DNA from: Budorcas taxicolor
Lineage: Eukaryota > Chordata > Mammalia > Artiodactyla > Bovidae
NCBI RefSeq assembly: GCF_023091745.1
Contig: NC_068928.1
Span: forward strand, 15,518,001-15,582,000
Length of the DNA stretch: 64,000 nucleotides
Direction of reading: 5' to 3'
The notes beneath the pieces were generated by a model. That model ran no database searches. It was not told where the DNA came from and saw only the letters and a program-made list of their open reading frames with translations. The translations under genes and the position numbers were made by a program. Of the stretch, positions 32,762-44,174 are shown in pieces (positions within the stretch are counted from its first letter, which is position 1; each line of letters opens with the position of its first letter).

Positions 32762-33240
32762 TCATTCATTCAGCATGCGTTCCTTTACTGAGCAGCTGCT
32801 CTACTACCCAGGCACTGTGCTGGGGACACGTAGATGAATGACCAGGTGCGCTGTCCTTGTGGGGCTGACATTCTGGAGGAAGAGATAGAGTAAATGGCTG
32901 TAAAAAGTGTGATGAGTGTGGCACACACACACAGGTAAGTATCAAATGCTATTGACGCACAGAAGATTCCTGTTGAGGTGAGACCAGGGAAGGCTTCTAA
33001 GAGGAGGCGACATTGGAGCCGGACCTGGAAGAAGGAATAGGTCAGACTAGAGAAGCATCCTTGACAGAGAGTACAGCGGATCTGGAGGCACAGAGTGGGG
33101 AAGACAAAGCATTTCTTTCTGTGTGGCTAGAACTGGGGATGGGGAGAGACAGGAGAGGTGAGGCCACAGGTTTTGATGCTGAGACAACCAGCTCGGGTGC
33201 AGGGGTGAGGATGCCTGCCCAGAAGGAGCCTGAGACTGCA
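32762..33240 (+). repeat. ancient interspersed repeat (family not named)
   Basis: caggcactgtgctggggaca, gtggggctgacattctggag, accagggaaggcttctaaga, ggaggcgacattggagccgg follow a widespread mammalian repeat. The open frame 33013-33243 lies in it. Confidence 0.55.
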
Positions 33241-33244
33241 TGAG

Positions 33245-33635
33245 GCGGCAGGGGCCTGGGAGGGCCCCTCCTCACGTATTCTTCTTCATCTTTGTCTCAC
33301 ATTTGAATGAGACTCAGGTTTCCACTGCTTGAAGCCAGCCCCCCTGAGGCTCTCTGGTCAATAAGCTCTTTAAGGAGCCAAAGAGAAGCAAGATCAATGC
33401 AGTTGTCATTGATTCCACCTCGGTGGCCGATTAGTATCAGGGACTTGGCTGGCCCTGGGAGCCCCTCGCTAATGCATCATGGAACTGAGATTAAACTGGG
33501 AGACCCCAGCGGCCCTGGGGAGAGCTTCTGCCCACCCCATATGCTGGGGGTGGGGTCGGGGGGATAGAGGAGGAGGTCCTGATCCAACCTACTGAGGACC
33601 CTGCCACCCGGATGAACCCCGTAGACAGCTCCAGA
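33245..33635. other. unique sequence, nothing recognised
   Basis: No repeat or gene assigned. Confidence 0.4.
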
Positions 33636-33639
33636 CAGA

Positions 33640-33995
33640 GAGTTATGGTTATGTCATTTCCTTGCTTAAAATCTTCCAATGTTCCTCATCGCCTGTGGGG
33701 TCTGCAGCCTCAGTCACAGGGCAAGCGTCTCCTCTGGGATCTGGACCCTCGTTATTGTTGCCTCCTTCAGCTTTATCTCATGCACTGTCTCCTCACACTC
33801 TGAACTCTGTCCAGAAGGACTGCCTGCTGTTCTTCCAACTCATTATCCCCATGCAAGGGGTCATGTGCCATTTCCTCCGGGAAGTCCTCCCTCACCTTCC
33901 CCTTACCACCACCACCAAAATCCGACAGGCGCCCTTCCAAGTACTTGCCTGAGCAGAGCAAGGATGGGAACGGTCTGTAACTGCTGATTTTATTG
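33640..33995 (+). repeat. L2 LINE 3' region, left part
   Basis: tgcttaaaatcttccaatgt, gtggggtctgcagcctcagt, tccgggaagtcctccctcac follow L2 order. It resumes at 34156, so a MER5A-like element interrupts it. Confidence 0.65.
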
Positions 33996-33997
33996 TC

Positions 33998-34155
33998 TCA
34001 TCTGGCTGCACATTAGAGTCGCCCGGGTGCTTTAAAAGAGTACTGATTCAGATTCACTTGGTCTGAAAGAGGTCTGGGTGCTGGTGTGTGTGTGTGTGTT
34101 TCCACTCCTTCCAGGGGATCCTAAGGTCCATCCACGGCTGAGAGTCACTGGATTA
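33998..34155. repeat. MER5A-like element inside L2
   Basis: ctggctgcacattagagtcg, gtgctttaaaagagtactga, ttcagattcacttggtctga, then a TG run and the far end tccacggctgagagtcactg. Confidence 0.65.
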
Positions 34156-34275
34156 GAGTTTAAATTCCAGGAAAGCAGGGACCACATTGATCACTTTCAC
34201 CCTTCCATTCCTAGCACCCAGCGCGGGGTAGGGCACAGTGTGTTCACGGACTCTCCTGACCTGGGGCACCCCCAC
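34156..34275 (+). repeat. L2 LINE 3' end, right part
   Basis: agagtttaaattccaggaaa, gcagggaccacattgatcac, ttcctagcacccagcgcggg is the L2 terminus. Confidence 0.6.
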
Positions 34276-34369
34276 TGCTGAGACATCCCTCTCTGCCCAG
34301 CCACCACCACTTCCCTCTGTGGGGTGGCGCAGAGAAGTAAGGGTTAGCTCTTGGAGTTGAGTAGGGTCA

Positions 34370-34560
34370 CTTAGGAGGCTCTTTTGTAACATGTCACATC
34401 GCATTTAATTCTCAGTGTGTTTCTATGAGACAGGAAGATGAAAAATAAACATCCCATTTTTGCATAGGGGTGGGGACCCTGAAGCCCTAAAACTGTATGT
34501 AGAAGTGGTCAGACGTGGGTGCACGGCTAGAAATAGACAAAGCCGAGATCCTACCCTATT
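34370..34560 (-). repeat. MIR SINE, diverged
   Basis: catcgcatttaattctcagt, catcccatttttgcataggg, agacgtgggtgcacggctag. Confidence 0.5.
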
Positions 34561-34564
34561 GCCA

Positions 34565-35210
34565 ATTTGAATTTTTTTTTCGCATGAGTCTCATTACCAG
34601 GGGCTCCTTCGGGCTAAATCAGAGCCTTCTCTGTGGCCATCAGTCTTGCAGCCATCGGCCCTGATCCTTGCCCTTTCTGCTCCCCTCTGGGGAACAGCCT
34701 TCCCAAAGAGGGCAGCGGCGGCCTTCCAAGAGCCGTCCACAGTAGAGGCAGCCCTGGTTCTCCCAACTTCATGGAGCAAGGCAGGGAGGCTGACGTGGTG
34801 ACCCAAGGGAACTCCAAGCTGGGTGGGAACCAGAGCTGGGCTCTAGGCCTGTCTGTGCCACCCATGTTCCATGGACCTGGGCCTGTCCCCTGTTTTCCTA
34901 GAGTCATCCTGACACACTGGAGACTTCTCTGTCCTGAGACAGAAAGTGGGGACAAAAGCTTTCGAGACGAGGTCAAGGGTATTACACATAGTGAAGGGTT
35001 ATGTGACCCTGAAAGGCTGTGTGCACGCGCCCTAAGATTTTCAGAAGAGGCTCCACCCAGGTGTGGGCCCCGCCTCCTCCTGAGCTTGGCCCCTGACTTT
35101 CCCTTTCCGCCTTCTCCAATATCATCAACTTTGCTCACCTTGCCCGTGGGAGCCTGGACATAGCATGGGAGGTCTCGCTGGCAGGCTCCACAATATTTAT
35201 TTAGACGTAC
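34565..35210. other. unique sequence, nothing recognised
   Basis: Two long overlapping open frames on opposite strands (34633-35163 plus, 34614-35138 minus) share GC-rich DNA. Neither shows a recognisable domain or initiation context, and mirror frames of this kind usually mean low stop-codon density. Confidence 0.4.
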
Positions 35211-35222
35211 GAGCTTATTTAG

Positions 35223-35444
35223 GCTTCCCAGGTGGGGTTGGTGGTAAACAGCCTGTCTGCCAACGCAGAAGATGTAAGAGATGCAGGTTCAGTCCCTGGG
35301 CTGGGAAGATCCCCTGGAGGAGGTTATGGCAACCCACTCCAGTATTCTGGCCTGGGGAATCTCATGGACGGAGGAGCCTGGTGGGCTATAGTCCACAGGG
35401 TTGCAAAGAATTGGACACGACTGAGGCAACTTGCACGCATGCAT
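35223..35444 (+). mobile_element. Bov-tA SINE with 12-bp target duplication
   Basis: gcttcccaggtggggttggt head, ggttcagtccctgggctggg, ccagtattctggcctgggga, ggacacgactgaggcaactt. gagcttatttag is exact at 35211-35222 and 35445-35456. Confidence 0.95.
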
Positions 35445-35459
35445 GAGCTTATTTAGAGA

Positions 35460-37540
35460 GAGATGGAGATGAGCTGTTTGAACAAGGAGAGTGAGCTAAG
35501 GATCCCTCCGTTCTCTCCTTCCCTGGGGGCTTTGAAGCAAGGGACCAGGGCCTCTGTGGGACTGAGACGGTGGGAACCCAGCCCTCCTGCTGCTGTGGGA
35601 AGGAGAGGAAATCTTCAGGAGCACTCATCCACAGCTGGATAGGTGAGGTGGCAGAGCAAAGTGAACTGGGCAGCCCGGGACCTTCAGGGACTCTTCCTAC
35701 AGAGCTGTCCTGGATGAGAGTGGAGGGGTGGGAAGAGAAGATGAATGGGAGGTGGGAGAGGGGTCAATGCCCTTGCCCTGGTCCTGCAGAGGGGAGACAG
35801 TGGTATCAAAACCCAGCCCATCTCAGGCCCAAGTCGGGACAAGATTCTCAGGGTGGAAGCCCTAAAGTGGAGGACAGACCAGGGGAGCAGGGCCTTGGGC
35901 TCCATTGCCCCTCACTCACCCCTTCAATCGCATTAAATACCCTGGGGTCATGACCCCTTGGAGTCCTGGCAGAGCAGACACCATTTAGCCTGCAGGATAG
36001 GCTGTAGGATAATTTGTTTTCAGTTTACACTATTTTTTCCTTGTCCAGGACAGCAAGGAAGTCAGGCTGCATCCTGCTTTAAGAGAGGAAATTTTCTGGA
36101 TAATCTGGGCCTCCAGACTCTACCTGGACAGCCAGGAGGGCTCACAGATCCAGGTGTCTAAGAAGCTGGATAGTGCAGCTGATCTTAGAATTTATGTTTT
36201 CCTTTGATATTTTCCCCAATGCTTTGAAGCTCAGATACATAGAATTTGAATAATTATTCCATATAATCTTTGCCACACTCTCCTCACTGGTCCATGTTTG
36301 GAGCTATTTTTCATTCATTCACTCATTCTTCTGTGTTAAAAATAAGTACCTTTAAATCCACCACACAGCATAAAAGCTAAGACCTTGACAATGATCTCTA
36401 CGTAACTGTGTGGCTTCCTCCTGTCCCTCCCATCTCCTGCCTTCTTCCACCCAAAGTAAGGATCACTGTGAATCCTCTATCTGCCATTGATTTGCTTTCT
36501 TTTTTAACATACTTGTTTTATTGTATCTAAATGTTTTCCAGCCTCTTTGCTGATACCTCCCCCTCCCTCTCCTTTAGGGTACTTACAGAATACAGGAAAT
36601 GAGATGTGAGTTGCTCCATTATTTTTAGCGGCAATAAAACTCTTACTGAAACCACCTTGGCGTCCAGTGTTCTCTGGGGGGAGGGAACAGAGGGGGAGGG
36701 AAATTCTCCATCCAGAGCAGCCACTATGTAAGGAAGGGGTGTGAAAGATGTGCTTTGCTGAGCAGAATTCAGAAGGGTGGGCTTTCTAAGTAATCCCCCT
36801 CCTTTCAAGGCTTCAATTAACCCATCTTTGTCTGAAGCTGAACGCCTTGTAAAATTGGCATCTCCTCTGCACTCCACCACCCCAGGCTGTGGCTGCCCAG
36901 CCCCAGCCAAGCGGCTCCCCAGAAGCCCAGGGTCTAGGTGGGCCTAGTTTATTCTCAATGATTCCAGCCAACATCTGCCCTCTGGAGGACACAGTGCAGG
37001 CGCTGACCTGGAGATGCTTCTGAGATGTGATTATTGAGATGGGAGGGCGACCCTAGTGTCCAGTCCTGGACTGGTCACAGTGTCACCCCCACCCCAGGCC
37101 ACCTCCCCCCAACACGAGCCCTAGTCCATGCTCACGCTGGACCAGGGCTCCTCCTGGACTCTTCCGTTGCTGCTCTTCAGGCCGAGACCCAATTTTATCC
37201 ATGAGTGAGTCTGCATAATCCTCTTCCAGTCGCCGTCCACAGCCTGGGGAGGCCCTGGTGGAGGCAGGGCAGGATGCTGCCCAGGCTGGGAGGCCTGAGC
37301 CACTTCTGGGCTGCAGAGGGAGCCCGTGGACACACAGGCACCAGCTGCCAGGACAGCCACCTCTCCTGCTGGAGCCCTCCTCTGGCTGGCCCACCGGCGA
37401 CCCTCATTTCCTCCAGGAGGGAAGGGAGGCATGAAGAGCCTGAGAGGTCACCTGGAGCCCACCAGCAGGGCTGAAGCCCCATCACATTTTTGCTCTAAGT
37501 AGATTTGGGGTGGAGTCCTGGTAGGGAGACCTTCCCTGCT
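35460..37540. other. 2 kb without a recognised repeat or gene
   Basis: GC-rich at 35.5-35.9 and 36.9-37.5 kb, AT-rich at 36.2-36.6 kb (attcattcactcattc). Short overlapping frames only. A TAAT-type unique patch lies near 36815 (ggcttcaattaacccatc). Confidence 0.35.
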
Positions 37541-37552
37541 CCTCCTTCTCCT

Positions 37553-37778
37553 TTTTTTTTTTTAACATTTATTCAATTTGCTTATTTGGCTGAGTCGGGT
37601 CTTAGTTTAGAGAGAAGTTAGAGAGCTTAACTTAGAAGTTAGTGGGCTTCTCTCTAGTTGCAATGCATTGGCTTAGGGGCCCCACAGCATGTGGGATCTC
37701 AGTTCCCCTACCAGGGATTGAACCCACGTCCCCTGCATTGCAAGGCAGAGTCTTAATTCCTGAACCACCAGGGAAGTC
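37553..37778 (-). mobile_element. CHR-type SINE with 12-bp target duplication
   Basis: Antisense: T-rich tail, cttatttggctgagtcgggt, gatctcagttcccctaccag, ttcctgaaccaccagggaag. cctccttctcct is exact at 37541-37552 and 37779-37790. The body holds a local repeat (tagagagaagttagagagctt, taacttagaagttag). Confidence 0.92.
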
Positions 37779-38111
37779 CCTCCTTCTCCTCCTTAATGCT
37801 GAGGTTTGAGTGAGGGGTTGAGTGAGGAGGCTAACCCTGCCTGAGCTGAACTAGAGATACAGCAGAAGGCCTGGGAAAGCTGAAGACTCCCCAAACCAAA
37901 AGGGTCTCTAGAGAGAGCCCCCACCCTAGACTCATGGATGGGAAAAGTAAGGGCCACCATGGGAAGTAACTCAGTTCAGGTTTCTCAAAATCAATCTGGC
38001 AGAATAATGCTGGCCTGTCACTCCTGTCCCCCACACTGAACCCCTTGTACATGTTTCCTCTGCAGGGGGCATTCTCCTCCCAGGAGGCTGTTATCCTGAG
38101 CACCTAATATC

Positions 38112-38342
38112 CCACTGGCTAAGCACAAGGGCTGGAATCAATGGTCTGGGGTTCAGGGCCTGCCTCTGTGACCTCAAGCACATAACACAGCTGCTCCAAG
38201 CCTGTTTCTTTATCTGGAAATTAAAAAAAAAAAAATTGTGTTAATCATCATGTTTATCTTCAAGGCTTGTTGTGAAGTTGGAGTGAGATGCTGCAAACAT
38301 CCAACACAGTGCCTAGAGTATAGTAAACACTCAAGGAATCCT
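38112..38342 (+). repeat. MIR SINE
   Basis: gtgacctcaagcacataaca, gcctgtttctttatctggaa, then an expanded A run (38223-38235) and acagtgcctagagtatagta. Confidence 0.65.
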
Positions 38343-38344
38343 AG

Positions 38345-38615
38345 TAGCTGTGTATGATTGTCTTGGAGCCAGTGGGCTCCTATTCATCCTTCACAACCCT
38401 GTCCAGACATCCCCTCCCCCATGAAGCCCTCCAAGGTGGCTCCACACATAGGCTTGATAACTGACCCCTCACCCCTCTAGCTTCATCCTGGGCAAACATC
38501 GCTTTCTCCTATGGTTGGTTTGCACATGGACTGTCTGTGCAGGGATGTGAGTTCCCAAGGGGAAGAGGTGTGTCTCAGTCTCCTACGGTCCCCCAGCTGT
38601 GGTGGGGTTAGCAGA
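38345..38615 (+). repeat. L2 LINE 3' region
   Basis: cctattcatccttcacaacc, ccatgaagccctccaaggtg, agggatgtgagttcccaagg. Confidence 0.6.
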
Positions 38616-38860
38616 TGGCTTCTTGGTGATGGGCATGGGATGATGCTGTTTTGACTTGTTGGTACCCAACCTTGCAAGCCAGCTCCTCTCCTGTCCTTAT
38701 TTATGTCCCCTCTTTGATGCTATTCAGGTCTGTATTTGGTGGCCTTCGCTGCCCTCTCCTGACCGCAGAGGGCAGGGCAGTGCCTTGGGAGGGGTTGAGG
38801 GTGGCACTGGGGCAGAGAGGCAGGGGCTGAGTGAGTTTTGCTTCTCACTAGACTGCCTTT

Positions 38861-39128
38861 CGGAGAAGGCGATGGCACCCCACTCCAGTACTCTTGCCTG
38901 GAGAATCCCATGGACGGAGGAGCCTGGTAGGCTGCAGTTCATGGGGTCACTAAGAGTCAGACACAACTGAGCGACTTCACTTTCACTTTTCACTTTCATG
39001 CATTGGAGAAGGAAATGGCAACCCACTCCAGTGTTCTTGCCTGAAGAATCCCAGGGATGTGGGCTGCCGTCTATGGGGTCGCACAGAGTCGGACACGACT
39101 GAAGCAACTGAGCAGCAGCAGCAGCAGC
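38861..39128 (+). mobile_element. Bov-A2 dimeric SINE
   Basis: Two BovA monomers joined by the family linker (ttcactttcacttttcactt). Monomer 1 is about 38862-38975, monomer 2 about 39003-39110. A gca repeat tail follows. agactgccttt is exact at 38850-38860 and 39129-39139. The low divergence suggests a relatively recent insertion. Confidence 0.95.
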
Positions 39129-39139
39129 AGACTGCCTTT

Positions 39140-39352
39140 GGGTTTCCCAGGTGGCTCAGTGGTACAGAAATTGCCTGCCAATGCAAGAGACATGGGTTCG
39201 ATCCCTGGGTCGGAAAGATCCCCTAGAGGAGGAAATGGCAACCTGCTCCAGTATTCTTGCCTGGGAAATCTCAGGGACAGAGGAACCTTGTGGTTTACTG
39301 TCATGGGGTCACAAAGAGTCGAACATGCCTGAGCACACATGCACGCACACAG
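39140..39352 (+). mobile_element. Bov-tA SINE
   Basis: gggtttcccaggtggctcag head, gggttcgatccctgggtcgg, ccagtattcttgcctgggaa, ggggtcacaaagagtcgaac. The gccttt part of the target recurs at 39353, so the Bov-A2 probably landed in this SINE's left flank. Confidence 0.93.
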
Positions 39353-39644
39353 CCTTTACATATCCTTCTGAATCTTGGGCTTTGACCCCTCTGAGCCCAC
39401 AGGGAAACCCACAGAAGACTTGTGCCAAGTGGGCAGATCTCCAGAAGGGCCATCATCACGTGGCAAGCCACCCCTGCACGGTGCGCAGGGACAGACCTCA
39501 AAGTGACTGACAGCCCACTTCACCCTGGCGCTCACCTGCCCAGCAGAAGCCCTGAGGGTGAGCCCTCGGCCACGTGGTTTTGCACACACAGGTACCAGGC
39601 TCGCCCAGTTGCTCACAGCTATCTCGTGCCTTCTTTGGCGAGTG

Positions 39645-39800
39645 TGACAGATTGAATGAAGATGGTTCCAGCTAAGAGAGTCCTATAATTATCAACTGCG
39701 GATTATTTTAATTAAAAAGCTTTGCATCCTCAGCTCTTAATTTCTAAAATGATTATAAATGTTATTATTAAAGAAAAATCCTTGAAGTGAGATCCATAAA
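39645..39800. promoter_or_regulatory. candidate conserved non-coding element
   Basis: Repeat-free AT-rich stretch with several homeodomain-type cores (ctataattatcaac, attattttaattaaaaag, ctcttaatttc, gattataaatgttattatta). Inference from composition only. Confidence 0.25.
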
Positions 39801-39984
39801 TCTCAGCCTGGGCTGAGATGGGTGAGCTGGCACAGCAGAGGAGGCCCCGTGCAGGGCTGAAACCCCAAGGGAAGAGAAGGAGGGAGCGAGAGGGGAGGTG
39901 AGACAGGCTGGAAGGAAGGGGATGGAGGAAGGACGAACGCCCCTGTGCCCCTCTCCCTCTCTCTTCACCTCTGGATCGTTAAGC

Positions 39985-40240
39985 ATTTAGGACTGAACCA
40001 ACAGACCAGATCTGGGTTTGAAACCTGAGTCTGCTCTTTGTGATGTGACTTTGGGCAAGTCAAGTGACCTCTCTGAGCTTCAAGCTTCTCTCTAATGACG
40101 TTCTCATCTTTCGGGTCTCTCGCATAAAGAATGGAAATGATTGCCATCTGGTGGGGCTATTTTGAGGTGTGTTGATAATGTGTGGAAAGCGCTTGTCATA
40201 GAGGAGCAGTTTCTGGTTAGCTCTGGCCCCGTCTTCAGGA
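39985..40240 (+). repeat. MIR SINE, nearly full length
   Basis: gatctgggtttgaaacctga, tgactttgggcaagtcaagt, gacctctctgagcttcaagc, tgtggaaagcgcttgtcata. Confidence 0.8.
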
Positions 40241-40444
40241 GGGGCCCTGGGAGTCTTCTGTTGCTTCATAGCTCCATCCGTGGTGGCCCTAGGCTCACGA
40301 TAGGTTGACCCCTCATACTCCAGAAGGGGAACTCAGAGGGTGTGATTACTACCAGCCTGAGCCTGGGACCAAGGGAAGACCCTGCAGCTTTTCCCGGTCT
40401 CCCATCTCGGGAAGGGAGGGCAGACGGGATAGAAGAGCCCAGCT

Positions 40445-40545
40445 TTTTCACCTGCACACAAGGAAATGCATTGAGGGCCCAGAGAGGGAAATGTCTAGCC
40501 CAAGGTCACTCAGAAAACTCCTGGCAGGTCGCTTTACCCATTTTA
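40445..40545 (-). repeat. MIR SINE fragment
   Basis: gggcccagagagggaaatgt, then gcccaaggtcactcagaaaa. Confidence 0.55.
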
Positions 40546-40734
40546 GCAGATGGCTAAAGCCTGTCTTTCTTATTTACTTAAAGCCTGTCTTTCTAATGGC
40601 TGAGAACAGGTCATCTGAACCAGGAGGTGATGCTGATGTTGACATTGGCGCGGTAGCTGGGGGAAGGGGTTGGCAGCCATGAGACGAAGAGGTCGAGTGA
40701 CCACCTGGGGTCGGGACAGCTGGCTGCCATGTAC

Positions 40735-40900
40735 ACCCTCGGGCCTGTCCCTTCTCTCCCTGGACCTTAGTTCTCTCCTCAGTAAAGTGGGGATGATAAT
40801 CACCGCCCTGCTGACCTCCCAGGCTGGTGGTGAGCGTCGGATGAGATGATGGATCGGAAAGTGCTTTGTAAGCGGGAAAGCGTGAAGCAAATGTAGGAGA
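40735..40900 (+). repeat. MIR SINE, 3' half
   Basis: ccttagttctctcctcagta, aagtggggatgataatcacc, cggaaagtgctttgtaagcg; an AT-rich attattaacattaatatt follows. Confidence 0.65.
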
Positions 40901-40904
40901 TTAT

Positions 40905-41480
40905 TAACATTAATATTAATGAACTTGCTCACAGTTGGCCACTGGCCACAGATGATGGAACGTGGGGAGCCGGGGGAAGACGAACTTTTCCAGGCTTTCT
41001 GTCGGGCTAGCTGAGGGGTCAGGGAGGGAGTGTCTCTGTGGTCATTTCCCAGATTCCTATAGCTAGAAGTACTTCGGGGAAAAAAACACCCTCCTTTTCA
41101 GCCATGGGAGCTGGTAGTGTGCAGGCAGCACCGGGGATGGTGTGGGAGGGACCTCTCTTTCCTGGCTAGCACAGTGATGGAGATTGCTGGCATTGTGGCT
41201 CGAGGCTGATCTCTTCTTGGGACCTGAAGACTGATCCCCCTCTGTGAACCCCACTGAGGGCAGAAGGGCTCCTTTCCCTATTCGGTCTCCCTCTCATCCT
41301 CAGCAGGCTAACCCATCCCCCCTTGGGGAAACTGCCAGCTCAAAGAGATGAAGATCGAGTAAGGCTCCTGCATCCTTTTTCTAGCACATTCCTCCACCTC
41401 GCCTCCCCCCACACTCACAGGTGGGGGGCCTTGTTTCTGGGAATGCCCCTGTGCATAGTGCTGATTTGTGTCCTGGGCTA
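40905..41480. other. unique sequence, nothing recognised
   Basis: No repeat or gene assigned. Confidence 0.4.
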
Positions 41481-41484
41481 GTCC

Positions 41485-41640
41485 TCCATTCATTCATTCA
41501 CTCACTCACATGCTCTGTAAAGCTTCCTGAAATGTCTGAGGTGTGCCAGGCACTGGGATGCAGAGGTGAATGAGACCCTGTCCCTGTCATTAAGGCTCAA
41601 AGGCTGCTGTAGGTGACAGATGACAGAAGTGCAAACAGGC
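41485..41640 (+). repeat. ancient interspersed repeat (family not named)
   Basis: gaggtgtgccaggcactggg, atgcagaggtgaatgagacc, ctgtccctgtcattaaggct. Confidence 0.5.
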
Positions 41641-41644
41641 CTTT

Positions 41645-43280
41645 CTGCCACTCTCTATGGTTTGGAGCTATGGGAATGTCTCGGAGCCCAAGGTGAGGGG
41701 AGATTTTCAGAAAACATTTCCTGGAGAAAGTTGTTCTGAGCAGAGGCTGGGGGTGGGGAATACATGATGTTCATACTTACCCATTACTTAACCCAAATGG
41801 AACATTCCAGATTCTCAACTTACAGAAGAAGGAGGTACAGATCCACAGGCTTCAGGAGCTCTGCTTCCAACTAAATCCCCAACCAGCCACAGTTCCCAAG
41901 GATGAAGAGCCTTCCACGGCTTCTGCCTGCAGGGGCTGGGGAGTCAGAGTCTAAAGATGGGATCTGAACTGCAGCTCTGCCTCAAACAGACCATGCCCTC
42001 TGGTCTCTGTGCTTGAAAGATGCGGCCAGGTTGTAAGGACCTGAGATCGTGGTTGTGAATAGCACCCTGTCAAAGGAGAGCCACGTTGTCACTCCCTATC
42101 ATTCTATTATTCAGCTGGAAGTGTTCTGATATACCCAGTAGGACGGAGGCTTGGAGAGCACAGTCACATTGCACTTCAATATTTGTCAATTACTTTGCAC
42201 CAAGTGTAGGGCTTAAGAATGTGAAGATTTATAAGGATGCTGTGTGCTCTGTGTGCCTGTGTGCGTGTGTGACAGAGACAGAGAGAAGTGGGGAGGATGT
42301 CTGAGTGCTGGCTTGTCTCAAGAAACCCTTGCATTGAGGGTCCCACATGCACACTCATTGGCTGTGGTCCGTATATGCACATCCCCTTCTGTCCCCTAGC
42401 ACGACCACACCCTTGACAATTTTACGCTGTGCATCCCATGAGTGCCCCGGAGCAGCCCTGGCTCCCACTCACTCACTACGTCCCCAGGAGTCTTTCTCAT
42501 TGGCCCAGTCAGATCTCACTTCCTGGTCCATGAACCAACTTAATTGTGGATTTGGAGGATTAGGTGCCAGTGCTAATTCCTCTATCATAAAGAGATGATG
42601 CTGAACCCTGGGATGAGGGGTCCAAATCCTGCAGGGTTGGAGAGAGAATATTCTGGCTGGTAGGATTCTGGAGGGAGAAATCATTTTAGGATGATGGACC
42701 TTCCAGGTGGAAGAGAGAGCAGGAGCAAAAACAGAGACTGGCTAGGGTAGGCTGAGTCTCAGGGATGACAGTGGTGTGGAGCAAGGGGAGGCTGGAGCCT
42801 GGCATGATGGCTACGGTCAGGCGTACACACCAGGTGCTGCGCTGGTTGTTCCATTCAGCTGGGGCATTGTGAGTGCAGCTGGCTTTGACCGCCAGGTGGA
42901 GCAGTTGGTGGTGGGCAACAAGGCTGGGCATGGAGCAGAGGACACAAGCAACCATGCATGGGCTTCTGGGAAATGAATGTGCAGCTGTGTGCTGGGTGGG
43001 CCTGGGGGAGGCCGGAGGCAGGGAGGCCTGGAGGGAGGTGGCTGGGACAGATCAGGGGGACAGTGGAGAGGCTGTCCATGGGGGTCAGAATGGAGAGAGA
43101 AAGAAAGGAGGATGGCTCGACAGCCCGGAGGTGTGGCTTGTCGCTGAGTCACGGGGAAGATACTTCTAGGGAGCCAGAGAGGAAGGGCAGCCTGGAGGGG
43201 TGGGAAGGATGGCAGGCTTGGGGATGGGACACCTGAGCCCGCCCCATCCCTCCCCTTTGTCTAGAGAGATCAGAAGCACC
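41645..43280. other. 1.6 kb without a recognised repeat or gene
   Basis: Mixed composition, short frames only. Confidence 0.35.
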
Positions 43281-43284
43281 ACTT

Positions 43285-43405
43285 GAGAAGCGCCTGCTGT
43301 GTGCTATGCATGGGGGTCTGTGGCTATAGCATCCCATTTCATAGATGAAACAATGAAGGCTAAGGATGTGTGTGACTGGCTGGTCTTGCAGGGTGACCGT
43401 CTGAC
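43285..43405 (-). repeat. MIR SINE, diverged
   Basis: gcgcctgctgtgtgctatgc, catttcatagatgaaacaat. Confidence 0.5.
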
Positions 43406-43778
43406 AGCACACCAAATGCTGGTCTCTCCCCTGCCTTTCTCGAGCCTGAACTGGCACTGACAGCCCTCCCCTCCGCACCAGTTATATGCCCACCTGGGCA
43501 GTTACAGCCCACAGCCTGGGCCGGCCTGAGGCATTTCTCTGAGCTCAGGAGGATAGTAAGAGCTCCTTTCTGGCTTCCCACCCTCAAAGAGCCCAGCCCT
43601 CTATTTGCAGCGGCTTACTTACTCGGCAATCCCTTTGATTTGCAAGAGAAGCAGGCGGCAGGGCTGTCCCTGGCCACCAGCAGATTTAGAGATCTGGCTT
43701 CGGGTGGGAAAAAAAAAAGCTTCTTTCTCCTCTCTCTCTCTCTTTCCCTTTTTTCCTTCCCCGCCTCCTCTCCTGACT

Positions 43779-43799
43779 TTTTTTTTTTTTTTTTTTTTT
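43779..43799 (+). repeat. poly(T) tract
   Basis: About 21 T after a CT-rich stretch (ctctctctctctttccctt). No SINE is attached. Confidence 0.9.
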
Positions 43800-43849
43800 G
43801 AAGATTATTTTTAACAAGGGATTTGAAACTTCAGATGCGGCAAAGCTCT

Positions 43850-43947
43850 GGGACAACAGGAGATGGAAGGTTGATGCTGATTGGCTGGAGAGAGGAGTGG
43901 GACAACAGGAGATGGAAGGTTGATGCTGATTGGCTGGAGCGGGGAGC
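43850..43947 (+). repeat. 49-bp tandem duplication
   Basis: Two units (43850-43898, 43899-43947). The first 41 bases are identical; the last 8 differ (agaggagt versus cggggagc). Each unit holds gctgattggctggag, an inverted CCAAT motif. Confidence 0.95.
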
Positions 43948-43984
43948 GGCCCAAAAGCAGGACTGACTCACAGTCCTGTCCCTT

Positions 43985-44170
43985 AGCATTGACTGAGCAC
44001 CCACGTGCACACATCAGGCTGGGTCCTTGACACCCATCCTGTCCTCCCCATGCTCCTAGGAGGGAGATGTAATTCATTTTCCAGCTGGAGAAAGAACGTT
44101 TCGCTGCGGGTCACACTGTGGGTAAGGGGTGGAGTCTAGCCGTACCCACTCCTGAGGCTGGGACGCTGAA
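43985..44170 (-). repeat. MIR SINE, diverged
   Basis: cattgactgagcacccacgt, ttccagctggagaaagaacg, cgggtcacactgtgggtaag. Confidence 0.55.
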
Positions 44171-44174
44171 GATT

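Noticed and set aside
34614..35163. Overlapping 174- and 176-codon frames on opposite strands
   Set aside because: No domain, no conserved motif, and mirrored frames typical of GC-rich DNA with few stop codons.
39110..39130. (CAG)n as a coding polyglutamine repeat
   Set aside because: It is the normal tail of a Bov-A2 SINE.
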